Shown: positions 34,841 to 46,540 of the stretch, piece by piece
Position numbering within the stretch: the stretch's first letter is position 1
Layout of the letters: the number at the start of each line of letters is the position of its first letter
From: Dipteris shenzhenensis
Taxonomy: Eukaryota; Polypodiophyta; Polypodiopsida; Gleicheniales
Direction: 5' to 3' (one strand)
Length of the DNA: 64,000 bases
Assembly (NCBI GenBank): GCA_047967505.1
Contig: CM106540.1
Notes under the pieces: model-generated
Database searches by the model: none
What the model was told of the DNA's origin: nothing
The model's input: only the letters and a program-made list of their open reading frames with translations
Program-made: the position numbers and the translations under genes

Positions 34841-35510
34841 ATTATAGAGTGGTGGGGCTCTTGTTCATCAAGTACATGGCTATGTCACAAGATTTAGTCC
34901 AACACTGTCTTTGAGCCTTCTTCTCATTGAGCATGCACCTAACTGACTTTGCAATCACTCTATTCTTGCACTCAAAAACTTTGTTCTACTCTAGTAGAGT
35001 GTATCTACATGTGAGGTGGCATTTCATCCCCATAATGCCTTCAAAAAGAAATAAACTCCATGGAGCTGTATTTTCCTCCATTGTCACAAAGGAGGACCTT
35101 CATATGCTTCCCAATATCCTTCTTGATCAAGGCTCTAAAGTATTGGAAAATACTAAGTGTGCCCTCAAGAAATGTATCCAAGTCAACCTGTAGTAAGTGC
35201 TCATTAGTTAAAGTGATAAAGTACAATACCTTACCGATGGACTGTGTGGAAGAAGTGTCCCATAGATCTAAATTCATGATTTGAAGGATGTCAGTGCTTT
35301 GAAACTAAGATGCTAAAAAGAATTATCTATGTTTCTTGCCCATGAAACAAAACTCCCACACATCTTTTGGAAATACACTTGTGGGAACTCTTGTACCATG
35401 CTCATCTTGTTGAGAGATACAAGACAATTAAAACTGAGGTGGCCATAAGTCTTATGACACAGTGTACTCAAATAGGCATCTTGACTATGGTGGTGGGCCA
35501 TCAAGGCTCT
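34840..35510 (-). pseudogene. Copia integrase remnant
   Basis: Minus-strand pieces in Copia order. HKTYGHLSFNCLVSLNKMSM is a pre-integrase zinc-binding region. HTSSTQSIGKVLYFITLTNE-like sequence in the 35041-35277 frame and KVLLCDNGGKYSSMEF correspond to the core with the DNGG box. Near 34860-34930, a segment reads CWTKSCDIAMYLMNKSP, matching the end of the core (FWAEAV...NKSP type). Stops and frameshifts are frequent. No LTR could be assigned. Confidence 0.75.
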
Positions 35511-35966
35511 CTAAATTGAATGGTAGAAGAAATCTAAAACATGTGTCTTATCTTGGCATCCTAGGCAATGGTGGATAATTTAAGACTCTCTAGTTCCCTC
35601 ATTGTGCATCCATGCTTGCTGAAGATGAATTCCATGCCACTCTCATTCATGTGTCCAATCGACCAATATTCCGTGCATCCATACTTGTTGAAGTCTAAAG
35701 ACAACTTCCATGTCACTCTTGTTTAGCATTCCAATAGAGAGAAGGTCTTATGCCATTATGGTGTTGTAGAACACATCTATTGTGGTGTCTGCATCACTAT
35801 GAAGTGGTATATTCCTGATCCCTTCAATTTTATGAGGTGTATCATCACCCATCACAACATTCTTTCTTGGATTCCTATTGTTACTCTATTGTTACGGAGG
35901 TCAAAAATCCATTCCTTCTCAAGACTCATGTGGTTTCTCATGTTGGAGTTGAACCACATGTCCTCA

Positions 35967-37075
35967 TGTTGGTATATGTGCAATGCCCATCTTTCATATA
36001 CAACCCCCAATGTTCTATGGTGCCCTCTTGTAAGGCCCCATTATGGGGAGAAGCCATGGTGTGAGTAGTAGTAGACATTGGTAGGATCCTTGTTTGGACA
36101 CTAGATGAGGTCTCATGATGACCCTTTGATGGTAGGGATATGGTAGAAGGAACAACATTACTCGTCGGGGGTTCAAGGGCAGCACCCCCAATGGGGTCTG
36201 GAGTCAATGCTAGTGGTGGGGCCCGAGGGCTACCGATAGACCCCAACTTTGTATGATATTCCCTCCATCACACTCATGAGGCCTTGGACATGTGAATTTG
36301 CTTATGTGCACGTGGTTGGAGGTAAGTGGTCAATGGTCAATGGTCTATGGCGAAAGCCAAGTAAACATGTGCCACCATCCTCACCTTCAGTCAAGCGGTG
36401 GGCTAAGTCAAAATGCATATGCCACTACCAAGAGGATGGACTAGTCTACCAGGAAGGCCTATATAAGGATACCACTACTCAAGCCTCAGCATCAAATGCC
36501 AATACCCCTCAGCTGAAGAGCACACGAGTGCATAGCACCATCATTGTAGCTGTTTGGTTTTTAAAAAATTCATCTTGCTCCATTTTCTACTCTCTAGTTA
36601 TTTATACTATTGTTGTTGCAAGAACGATCTTTCCGTTGTGTCCTATTTCTACATGGTATCAAAGCTTTAGGTGGTTTGAGTAGTGAAAGTGTAAGAAATC
36701 CAATCATGGCAAAGCCCTATCACTTGGTGTGATGGCTACTACTGGTGGATCTTCTGGAGCTATTTGTATGAAACACGCACTCAGACTCGGATTCAGAACT
36801 AGAAGATCAATTTGCTGCCTAAAAGCTTGCTGAAGGGGAGATTGCTGAGACATTCATCGCAAGGATAAAAAGTCTATGTGATTAGCTGGCTCTGCCATGG
36901 GCATTGCAAAGACTACTGAAGAACTAGATTAGAGGTGCATTCGAGTTCTACCATAGAAATTTGATGGTCTAGTAACTACCCTTAACACTGAAGTTAGAAC
37001 ACCTACACTTACATTTGAAAAGAAATTGTGCTTTACTCTTTAAGAGGAGGTGTGGATAAGACTTGTGATCTTGGG
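35967..37075 (+). mobile_element. Copia element E: 5' LTR, primer site and gag remnant
   Basis: The LTR starts TGTTGGTATATGTGCAATGCC (35967) and ends TTTCTACA (36653), about 687 bp. The primer site TGGTATCAAAGC (36654-36665) follows directly. It shares the GTAAGGCCCC...GGAGAAGCCATG block with the LTRs of elements A and D, so it is a distant family member. A degraded gag follows: AEGEIAETFIARIKSL, then AKTTEELD and KFDGLVTTLNTEVRTPTLTF in shifting frames. Nothing downstream of gag is attached. Confidence 0.8.
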
Positions 37076-37299
37076 AAGTGATGCTTCTTTCACTGCTACT
37101 ACCAAAGGGAAAATATGTAATTCTTCAGATGATAGGAAGAAGAAGCCAAAGAAGAACCATTTACAAAGTCTGTAGCCATGCCATCCATGACTCCATCCTG
37201 TTAATGTCTTCTTCAAAATCCTTGGACCATCTAGGCTCTACCACAACGTCTTCCATGTTGTCCTAGTTTACCTTGATCCACTCCTCAGTTTCCTCATCT

Positions 37300-38510
37300 A
37301 CCAAGGCTTCAAAAGAGTTTTTGGTGGACACAGTAGAGGAAACTTCTCCTTCCCCTTGTCAAGAGGTGTTTTGGGATAGAAGAAGGCATCCCTTTCAAAA
37401 CAAGAATGTTAGAGCTTGTTTTAGAGGCAGGGACCTTAGGAACCCACTTCTCTGAAGAGGACACTTGGGGCTTGGGAGGTGGGGCTGGTTGGTGTTTGGG
37501 TTTACTCTTCTTTTGGGGATAGTTTTTGACTAAATGACTAGATAATCCACACAGGAAGCAAATTTTGTAAAGTAATAGCTGCTCTTTGAAAATGCTCCCA
37601 TTTTTATTTAGAAGTACTAGATAGAATTACTGGAGTATTGGGGAGCTCCTCTGCTATATCCATCTAGATATAGATTTGAGGATTCCCCCTAGGATTGATA
37701 AAGTTCTCCTTCTCCACTCCTAGCACCTCACCTAGACCACTACATAGGGAAGAAAGCTAATTACAAAGAGATAAAGGCAAATTAGGAAGCTTGATGCAGA
37801 AGGTATTCTAGTAGTAGACCTTGGGTTGTCAAGAGAGAAGTCATGAGACCATTAGACCAATTAAAGCAATTGATTTTGAATTGTCCACAACCTGTGTTGC
37901 AAGGCTCTTGCATCCATATCTGTTCATTCAAAAAGAAAATGAAGTATCCTTCTAAGGAATCCTTCTAAGGAACCTAGTGTTTGTCCCCTTCCTCACCCAA
38001 TTAGTACGTATCCAAGTTTCCATCACAGTCATGGGGGATCTAAGACCCAGGAGGAATCCGACTAATGCATGTGTGCTAAGCCATTCCATGGAGTCAAGAA
38101 GAAGTTTGTTGTCCATCATAGTAGTGCCATGCATACTTGTATCAAAAGATGTCTTTGCTCGACTAGGTTGAGGGCTCTCTTTCAAAAGTCTGCACATTGC
38201 TTTCTGGTCATCTCCTTCCTCTCTAGCTCCCATGGACTAAGTTTTGGAGATCTGTGAGTCTTTCCTTTTTTCCTTGACTTCAATGGCTTTCCTATCATTC
38301 ATTCATTTCTCGACCACCACTCCATGCATGCACATTCCTTTCTTTAGGGAGTCTTTGTTCATTTCTTTCTTCTTCAAACCCTCTTTTAGTTCCCGAACTT
38401 CTACCACCTCCATGTCCTCCTCTTCTTGCATGGACGCTTTGTCCCCCTCTGCCAAAGGACGTGAGTCGGCTTTGTCATTCAAATAGATTTTCTCCATGCA
38501 TGCCCGCATC
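37300..38510 (-). pseudogene. LINE ORF1-like remnant
   Basis: The minus-strand frame at 37952-38233 reads STHALVGFLLGLRSPMTVME followed by TWIRTNWV, resembling the DUF4283-type domain of plant LINE ORF1 proteins (ALIGKFLG...W...W). Further on (about 37500-37560), KICFLCGLSSHLVKNYP looks like a CCHC knuckle whose last Cys is Tyr. The acidic/basic stretch at 38303-38509 precedes it. Recognition is by motif spacing only. Confidence 0.5.
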
Positions 38511-38559
38511 TATCAGCAAAACAATGTCAGCTATCTAATAGCTACTTTGAAGCAGAGAC

Positions 38560-39143
38560 ATTCTTCCATGTTAGGGTCTATTTGAAGGAGTTGATTCAAT
38601 CTAGCTACAAACTGGCTAGCACATTCACTGGGGTTCATGTTTTAACACTTCAATTTGGAAAATTGTTGATTGAGAGGCCTCAATGTTCCCAAACATATTT
38701 ATGAGGGTGTCATGAAGCCTGTCCATGTTGACCTTGTCTGTTGGACATATCATGTTGCTGCAATCCCTTGGAGCTCAATTGTCTTCATTTCATGCAATTG
38801 TATAGTGCCATTCCAATTATGATAGCTTGGAATTAGTTGATTGATATGACCAATTGTCTTCTAAAGGTAGCCCTTTGAAGGGGCTTGGTTTGAATTTACA
38901 AGCCAATGTATGTTGACTTGATAGCCCTTGTGCTTCTATAACTATGAGGTTTTGAGAGTTTATGTTCATTTGATTCAATATATTATGGAGGAGGATCAGG
39001 AAATTTGCATCCATGATTTGTTGTTCGATTTTGTGAAATAATTTTAAAGTCAAGATAGACTTTGTTATACTGAAAAGTTGCCACATGAGTTTTTGACAAA
39101 CTATTTGAATACACTTCTTGTCTTTGAATTGGTAACTATTCAT
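38560..39143 (-). pseudogene. Gag-like remnant
   Basis: Minus-strand pieces read FKPSPFKGLPLEDNWSYQS, then in other frames TLINMFGNIEASQSTIFQIE. The FKG.PLED start and the LINMFGNIEAS segment recall Ty3-type gag capsids, but several frameshifts make this uncertain. Confidence 0.35.
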
Positions 39144-39149
39144 TTGGGT

Positions 39150-40118
39150 TGAGTTCCCCTTAGATATGAAGGTGACCCTAATGTCTCCTTGGTGGAACTG
39201 CTTCTGTCTAAGTGAATTAATTCACATTGTGGCTAGGGTGACAAAGTGCACTTCAATTTTTTCTTGCTAAGTGAGATTGTGATTTCGATTGCAAGTTTGG
39301 GAATCATCTATAGCATTTCCAAAAGATGTAGTGGATTACAATGAGAGAGACTCTAAAAATGACACCATTCATCTTATTTACATGCTAGTTTGGTAGTACA
39401 AGTGGGAGCATCAAAGATGGAGTGTTTGAGGCATCGTTTAGGTGACAGTTGAGTTCCTTTTTTCCTTGTTGGCATATGCGGCCCAAGAACCACATGTCAG
39501 GCCTGGTTGGTGAAGTGGCTATAGAGGTGTGTAAGAGGCCTTCCCCATACCCCCCCTTAGACAGGTTTCTCATTAAATGGAGCAGTCCCCATAGCCTAGC
39601 TCCAAGCTACCCTCCTAGCCACACCACCTTCCAAAGACAATTTGGGGGGTACGTGGTGGTAACCCCCCACACCTCCTACATTAGATGCAAACCTCCTATA
39701 GCTAGCTTTGAAAAAGGGAGGCAAAGAGGCTCTGCTGCCTGCAGTCAGAGGTACGAGATCAATTCCATCCTGCTCACAGCGGATTTTCGGAGAATGAATG
39801 TTGTCCTATGGGGACACGTTTTCTCATTCCTCTTGCTCTTGCATTTTCGAAGTGTTTTGGGATTGCCGAGTTGTTTTCGAGCTACTCCTAATCATAACTT
39901 CTCCAGAGTAGCCGATCTTTGGCCGGGTGACGTGGTGGTGCATTTTGGTCCACCTATACCTCTACGAGAGCATCTACATATCGAGATATATATAGTGCAT
40001 TTGGGCTTCCATATGACACCACCGTGCAAAGAGGCATGTAACTAACCACAAAAGTTTAATCGAGTTAACCACATACTGTGTTTAGAACCAAGAGGAGCTC
40101 ACCTTCAAGCTTTTGGCT
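39150..40118. other. Region upstream of the SAP-domain gene
   Basis: No gene with recognisable domains. The plus frame 39449-40045 is open for 198 codons but its product is low in typical protein features and has no motif. It lies where promoter and 5' leader are expected, so I treat it as chance. GC content rises from about 39700. Confidence 0.4.
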
Positions 40119-40163
40119 ATGGCGATGGCGATGGCGATGCTCAAGGTGACAACCTTGTTATAG
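40119..40163 (+). other. Candidate upstream ORF (Met-Ala repeat)
   Basis: ATGGCG repeated three times, then ATGCTCAAGG, forms a 14-codon frame ending in TAG, 36 nt before the start chosen for the SAP-domain gene. The sequence TTGGCTATGGCGATG occurs both here and at the gene start (about 40195), so the two starts arose from, or mimic, a short duplication. If transcribed, it could limit translation of the main frame. Confidence 0.35.
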
Positions 40164-40199
40164 CGCAGCAGCACCAGAGCTCGACGACAAGCTTTGGCT

Positions 40200-43100
40200 A
40201 TGGCGATGCCAACCCAGCCCATCGTCCTTCCTGCTCTCTTGCCTCTCTCGCTCGATCATGGCTTCCGCCATCTCCAACTCACCTTCAATTCTTCGCATTC
40301 CCCCCCCTCCCACCACTTCCTCTCCATCTCTCGCTCTGCTGCCTCTCTTTCATGCGTCGCCTTCCCCTACAATGACTCCACCATCTCTGTTGTTTTCCCG
40401 GTAATCCTCTTCCCTCGTTTCATTTCGGTTTCAGTCCGATTTCTTCCCGTATCCTCGTTCTTTCTCCTTTTTGTTCCAAAATCCTTTGAAGCCCTGCGAC
40501 GTTGTTGCAGGAGAGGAAGAAAAACGAGATCGTAGACGCTTTGGAGAGTTTGAATGAAACACTTTCGGTATTCAGATATTCTATTGCAACGCTTTCATCC
40601 CAATCATATTACAATGCATGAATCTTCGTTTTAAGCTCAGAAAGAGAGAGCCAGCTCTTAAGCGCCCCGGTTTGCGCTCCGGTGGTTAAGTCTTTTTCGA
40701 AGATTTGAGCATAAGCACCGTTTTGATTACAAGTACTTATCTGACATTTGCGAAGTTCGGCTTCAATACCGGGTCTGATGATGCAATGAGCCCGGGGCTG
40801 CTGATGCGAACGGCTTTCGAGACTGGATTAAAAGCAGCGCTCATTCGGGACGGGTGGACAGTGTTGGAAGGCAACGTGCTGGTTTTCGGAAATACCTTGC
40901 AGTGGCAAGCTGGCACACCGATGGAAGCCGTTGCATTGGTTTGAACTTGCTGTCAAAATGCGTTCTTGTATCTTCGAAGATACTCTTAGAGCATTACAAT
41001 TTCAGACCTTATCAGTCAAACTATTGTTTGCAGACTGTTCAACCCCAGCCAGGCAATCGAATTGATATTCTTATTTCCCCTGATGTCATCCGGTTTCGTA
41101 CATTTGAGGTTCTTGGCAACTCTCATGATTCATCGTTTTAGATAGATTATATAGTCGATGTTCTCGAGGTTCTAGGTTCTGTTCTGGTTCTGACGCCCCT
41201 GCTACTACCGATACATCGAGGCAGATTCAACAAATTTTACCAGAGTCCATGAGGACTGCATTTGATAATGGGCGTGAAGTTCTTTTGGATGACTATTTAC
41301 AAAATTTGCCCGCCGATGACATCCAAGGAATGAATTGTATCGTTATGCCTACCATGGAAGAAGGCCTTGTGTCCGGTAATAGAAGTTTTGGCAATTGTGG
41401 ACGAAATACCTCTTCTCCTTTTTGCCATACATCCACGGTATTGTCAAACTGAGAACCAAATTACAGGCTGCTGCAAATCCGCACCAGAGAATTGCCAATT
41501 GAGTAAACGCGAGGAGCTCTGGAAAGAAGAGGCAAGTAATATATGCGTTCTTCATGCATGATCAAAAAAGGATAAAACGAAAAAAGTGCGGGCTTGATGG
41601 ATGGATCCTGTTCGTCTTCAGTATGGTTTGGAGTTGCCGGAAGAATTTTTCTACATTCGCATTCGCTTTTCTTCCGAGATCGATCTTGGCATATGGTAAG
41701 GAGGATCGCTTACATGTTTCAATGTTGCCTTGGTACTCATGATGATCATCCAATTATAAGGAAAGGGATTGCTCACAGGCACATGTTTGGGTAGGTTTCC
41801 GTCTTGCCTCGTCCTAAAAAGGCCTGGTTTGATTCCAGTCCTTCCATCTCTTAGGAAGGCCAAAATATGTTCTGTGCTACAACATATTACGTCCGGTATT
41901 TCAGGTGCCCATCCTGATAGCTTTCTTCTAATGCAGCTCAATGCTTTTCTAAACAAAGCCAAACTCGGATAAATATCCAGAACCGTGATAGAAACGAGAC
42001 GTATAATTGAACGCTGAAAAAATGGCACCTCTTCGTTTCTCTGATTTTTACTGATCAGAAACTTTTCATGATTAAATTGTGTGGAATAGAATGGAAGTTT
42101 TTCAACATTGGGAAGCTACACCTCGAGGTACACAACAATTAGAGTTCTCTCATCCTTGGAGTAACATAACTTTGTAGTAATGCATAACATCTTGAACACA
42201 ATGGCTGAATTTTAGGCACCGTTTCAAACTGCTTTGCAACCGGAAACATCATGTTGGAGTACAGCGAAGTCTACAATGCAAACGGCCCTTAATGTACAAC
42301 AGAGTATCTCCGAGTCAAACGCTAGGGATGCTTCAAATTCGGGGTCCTCTGTTACGATGATCTCCAAACTTGAAACTAAGATCTTGCAAAGTTAAGTCCC
42401 TGGTTTCTCTTCATAAATGTTTTTGAAAAACTGATTCATTGCAGGCAATCACTTTTTCGATCTATTCGTGTCTCCGTGCAGACTTTCGATGGCCTAAGCC
42501 GTCTCGAGCTCCATGCCATTTGACCAGTGAAACTGAAGCTTCCAGTGCAGAGACACATAAGTACGAAAATTTGGAGCTTAATGGTGCGCGTCCGGTTTAA
42601 TCACTAGAAAATTGTGAAAGAATTATCCTGCGTTTTAAATGTGCCAAATACCACGAATGGATCAGTTCCAGTGCGGGGAACGGGGTTTTGAACACTTAAG
42701 CCTGCTGTATATACAGAACGTGGTTGCCTGTCTCGCTAAGAAAAACGCATTCTAAATCCTAGTTTTTTATCTTCATTTAAAAAAATTGGTGAATCATGAA
42801 ATTTCTGACTCAGCGATGTTATTGGTGCAGCAGGAAAAACGTCGGATTTTGCAAGATGTACAGTAAATTTTTTCATGCTGAGCAAGATTGCAAAAATTCA
42901 GGGTAGCTGATTGGTGCAAATTCGATATGTGTAGAGATAATGGTTGCTCTCTTATCAACGTTTGCCCAGGAGCATACATTGTGTTAAGTCAGTTTTAAAT
43001 CAGGTTTTGGCTTAAAATTTGAACGCTTTTAATATCCAAAGCGGACTTCTCAATGATAAGCCGTTCTAGGGCAACATCGGTATTCCATATTCCATGAACA

Positions 43101-44993
43101 CAATATCCCATACCACTTCCGAGACGCTTCCCACAGCAATTCTCGATATTTTTTTTTTGCCAACCTAAGAGTGAGATCGTTTCTTTTCAGATCTGTATGG
43201 TATAAAATAATCAATTCCAAAAAAATGAAAACCCATCACTGTTTGGTGTATTTGCAGGCAGAAACACAGGCGACCCAAGCAACAAAGAACCTTTCCAGAT
43301 CTTGCGGATTCCTTCATTTTCAAGAAGAAAAACTCTGAAAGGTAATAGTACCACTGATGTTAATCTCTCTGAAAATAAATCTACTTATGGATGAACAAAA
43401 CTTCTACATTATGGCATTAGACATCTCATAGAATCTCCTTGGTTATCGATTGGCTCCAATTTCTGGGCCATAACTATTTCAAAACAGGAAGATTCTTGAG
43501 ATATGATTAGCACATTAAAAAAGCTTTTCTTTTTTTTAAATCCGTGCTTAAAAGTTTTAAGGAAACTTAAGATGATGTCTTATGCAGCTGGCCCTTTAAA
43601 AAAGACCAAAAGCCAATGCATTCTGCCAAAAGAACAAAGTGAGGTCAGTTGCAATATGCTTTCTTAGTTGTAGCTAGTGCAGAACCTATGTTAGCATAAA
43701 GGGAGCCTGTCTTTCATGAGGGTAGGGACTCTCTAACAGAGAATTGTGACCACGGATCTGGGTTTGTTTTCTAGATCTATTGCTGTTATGCGTCTCAAAA
43801 GGAGTACCCCGCTTTTATACCTGATGTACAATACTCTTAGCTTCTTACCCTTGGAGTTTGCTATGCCAGTCTTATAAACCAGAAAAGAGCATGAAGAAAA
43901 AGCCCACAAAAATATCTAAGAACAATCTTGAGGGACAAGGTTTTTCGAAAAAGAAGGTACTATTCTGTGTTTATAACAGTTTCTTGAAGACATCACAAAT
44001 TATGGTAGCTCCAATCTTGCTTTTAAAGTAAATTTCTGGCGATCAGCTTGAAGCTCGTTTACAAACTTGAGCTTCTGGCTTCTCCTTTTGTGCATTTACG
44101 AAGAAACTTATGCTAAACTTACATTTTTCAACCATCAATACTAGGCGGGGGTACCACTTGCTGCATCATGCATGCCAAGCTTAGATACTCAAAATGAGCC
44201 AATGGTATTTCCAATAAGTTCAGATCGCAGCGCCTTTCATCCTCAGCAGACTGCAACCCACCAAAGTGATGCTGCTGGAAAGCATGCACAAGACAAGTTT
44301 TCACCGGCTAACGTGTCGAAGGCATCAATAGGTCCAGTCGTCACTAATAAGAAGGTATATAGATGAAGAATAGGCATTCCTATGTTGTCCTGTCAGCACC
44401 TTGAGTTTGAACGTATATTGAAATGGATGTATTTGTGCTGCATTTGGCAACACAGGTTTCAACGAGAGACTGCAATGGCGAGCGACAAAGTATTCCAAAG
44501 AAAAGGAAAATATCTGAAAATGTTGTAAAGAACACAAAATTATGCATTAACGTGACATCCAATAAACAACCTGATATGGTGGCACGATCATCGGACACTA
44601 GCGGAAGCTGCTGCAATTTCACAAATGCAACTGCTGATGCTAGCGACTTTCGTGGGCAGCATGCACAGGAAAATATTCAGACTCAGATCGCAGATGGTGC
44701 AGATAAGAAGGCAGGCCGTGCAGAAAAACGAAGTGTTGCTATTATAGATGCAGACGCAAATAAACAGAAGGTAATAGCGTTCAGTTCTGAGGGTTTTTTA
44801 ACCCGAATAGCTGATCGTTCATGTATAACGTCTGACTTGTGCTTTTGCCCTGCAGATCTTAAGCAAACATGCTGAAGGGAAACTGAAGGATTTAACTGTA
44901 CCAGAATTAAAATGCTTTCTTAGTGCAAACAAGACCAAAGTCAGCGGAAAGAAAGAAGAACTTATCCAGCGAGTGCTGCAGTTACTCTCTTGA
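40200..44993 (+). CDS. Multi-exon nuclear SAP-domain protein, family not recognised
   Basis: Exon model (17 exons): 40200-40400, 40511-40567, 40756-40938, 41034-41108, 41225-41375, 41467-41531, 41622-41695, 41855-41904, 42090-42127, 42216-42390, 42482-42583, 43258-43341, 43588-43638, 43883-43956, 44145-44354, 44456-44770, 44856-44993. The total is 2043 nt (680 codons plus stop). Every junction keeps frame, introns are GT-AG except the sixth (GC-AG), and most acceptors are TTGCAG or CACAG-like. The last exon encodes a SAP DNA-binding motif (KDLTVPELKCFLSANKTKV, then SGKKEELIQRVLQLL, about residues 645-679). The exon before carries PKKRK (about residue 544), a classical nuclear signal. The middle (YGLELPEEFFYIRIRFSSEI, about residue 245) looks folded; residues 300-640 are Ser/Lys-rich and probably disordered. 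A nuclear DNA- or chromatin-associated role is inferred from the SAP and NLS only. Weakest parts: the start codon, the 40756 acceptor, and whether more exons lie upstream. Confidence 0.8.
44856..44993 (+). CDS. Terminal exon with SAP domain
   Basis: Starts after the acceptor CCCTGCAG and runs in frame to TGA at 44991-44993. Its 45 residues are almost entirely a SAP motif: helix LTVPELKCFL, a linker NKTKVSG, then helix KEELIQRVLQLL, ending one residue later. The spacing of leucines and the conserved Gly fit the family, which binds AT-rich or structured DNA. Confidence 0.88.
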   Translation: MLSKHAEGKLKDLTVPELKCFLSANKTKVSGKKEELIQRVLQLLS

Positions 44994-45245
44994 CAGCTAC
45001 ACTGGGTCTGGTGTATCCGGACTCACGATCACAGTCGTTAGTAAGTCAGATGGACTGTGTGATATGATACTGAATTAAAATTCAGCAGAGGGTGGCACAG
45101 CATTCTAGCACTTCAGTGCGCATTCTCCTGCGAATTTAGACACAAGGAGAAATTGCACTTGTAGAAAGAAGAGACGAGTAACCTCATCCGTCGAGCTAGA
45201 GACCCGTTTCGCTAGGTCTCAAGGTTGCGATCTTAGATTGAGTTT

Positions 45246-45251
45246 AATAAA
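45246..45251 (+). terminator. Candidate polyadenylation signal
   Basis: AATAAA lies about 250 nt downstream of the SAP gene stop codon, within a T/A-rich stretch. It is a plausible near-upstream element for 3' end formation, though plant signals are loose. Confidence 0.4.
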
Positions 45252-45299
45252 ATTTACCATTTCATTTATAAATCTCAAACGTTCAGGAATTTTAGGAAA

Positions 45300-46056
45300 A
45301 TTTGCGAAAAACATATACATACATACCAACACTCACTCACACACAAATATTCAAGAATTTCCAGTTGTCTTTCGTTAAACCAAACTTCTAAACAGACACA
45401 CACACACACACACAAAACACTAAATATTCAAATATAAATAAATATCTTATAAACTCTCTGTCTCTCAAAATTAACCTCCTCTAAAAATTAAGACACGTGA
45501 TCTTCCACCAACTTACACATGGCTAATGGGTAACTTCCCAACATGATAGGATCTAGAGACTTGCACAGAATTCAAAGATAATAATCAAAGGCTATTTGCC
45601 AAGACATCCAAAGCATATATCACAAGGCTTTACATTCAAGTTCCAACCTTATGTTGTAGCACAGAATTCAAAGATAATAATCAAAGGCTATTTGCCAAGA
45701 CATCCAAAGCATATATCACAAGGCTTTACATTCAAGTTCCAACCTTATGTTGTAGCTTAGGTCACCCAGCATAAAATACAGGCTTAGTTTGACATCTTTT
45801 GCATCTTGTGATTTAAAATTTCATAGAGGAACAAAAAACTCTAAATACAGTACTCAATCAAGTGGGGAACACTTGTCCAACTACGTCTTGCACATAACTT
45901 ATTTCAAACTTGACTTATGCTTCTCATGATGCTTGATGACACCAATTCTTCTTTTGTTATCACAATCAGTGACCATAACAATGTTTCCAATGTTGAACTC
46001 CACCACTTTTTCAATTTTAATCTTGAAATATCTTCATTGTATCATTAGCTTTAATC

Positions 46057-46097
<41 letters not shown>

Positions 46098-46540
46098 ATA
46101 CTCTGATGACTACACTATAAAGCTATGTGCCTATGTCATGAAGCAAAGGTCTAACTTCCTTAAAGATTAATATGTCAATACTATGAAGGATAATCAAATT
46201 GGTTGCTGAATCCAATGCCTTCAATCCGACAAGGGGGCAGAACATGTCTCCAAAAAATTTACTACATTTCACTAATATTAGAAAATGCACAAAGAATTTT
46301 CCTTGGCTAAATTACAATAGAAAAATTGAGTAAAAGAAAGGAATAATTGTACCTTTTTGAGTGTGCAAGGTGCTTGTTGTGACTAAATACAAGCCTGACA
46401 AGTATTAGGCAAAAACAATATGCACAATGCTTTACTTGTTAAACCAGTTCATCACCTTTACATCAGATGAAGCTTGAAGTGGGCATATTAGCTAATTGTC
46501 TAGAATCTCAATATCTTTAGATCAACTCCTTATGCCTGCG
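45300..46540. other. Intergenic sequence with AC and GT microsatellites
   Basis: Contains (AC)n at about 45398-45414 and (GT)n at about 46060-46093, plus the 96-bp tandem duplication listed separately. No gene is recognised. Confidence 0.5.
45563..45754. repeat. Perfect 96-bp tandem duplication
   Basis: Units 45563-45658 and 45659-45754 begin GCACAGAATTCAAAGATAAT and are identical by eye across all 96 positions. Perfect identity implies a recent event, or an assembly artefact, in otherwise decayed sequence. Confidence 0.93.

Noticed and set aside
36249-36683. 144-codon plus-strand frame
   Set aside because: It lies within the 5' LTR of element E and runs through its primer-binding site.
39449-40045. 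198-codon plus-strand frame upstream of the SAP gene
   Set aside because: No domain, odd composition with frequent His, Cys and Pro, and the position expected for promoter and leader. It cannot be joined in frame to exon 1 by a clear splice pair.
41651-42028. 125-codon minus-strand frame
   Set aside because: It overlaps exons 7 and 8 and introns of the plus-strand SAP gene, whose splice sites and frame are far better supported.
45960-46030. Possible protease or integrase-tail similarity on the minus strand (EFNIGNIVMVTDCDNKRR)
   Set aside because: The match is a few residues of a common pattern, without neighbouring motifs.
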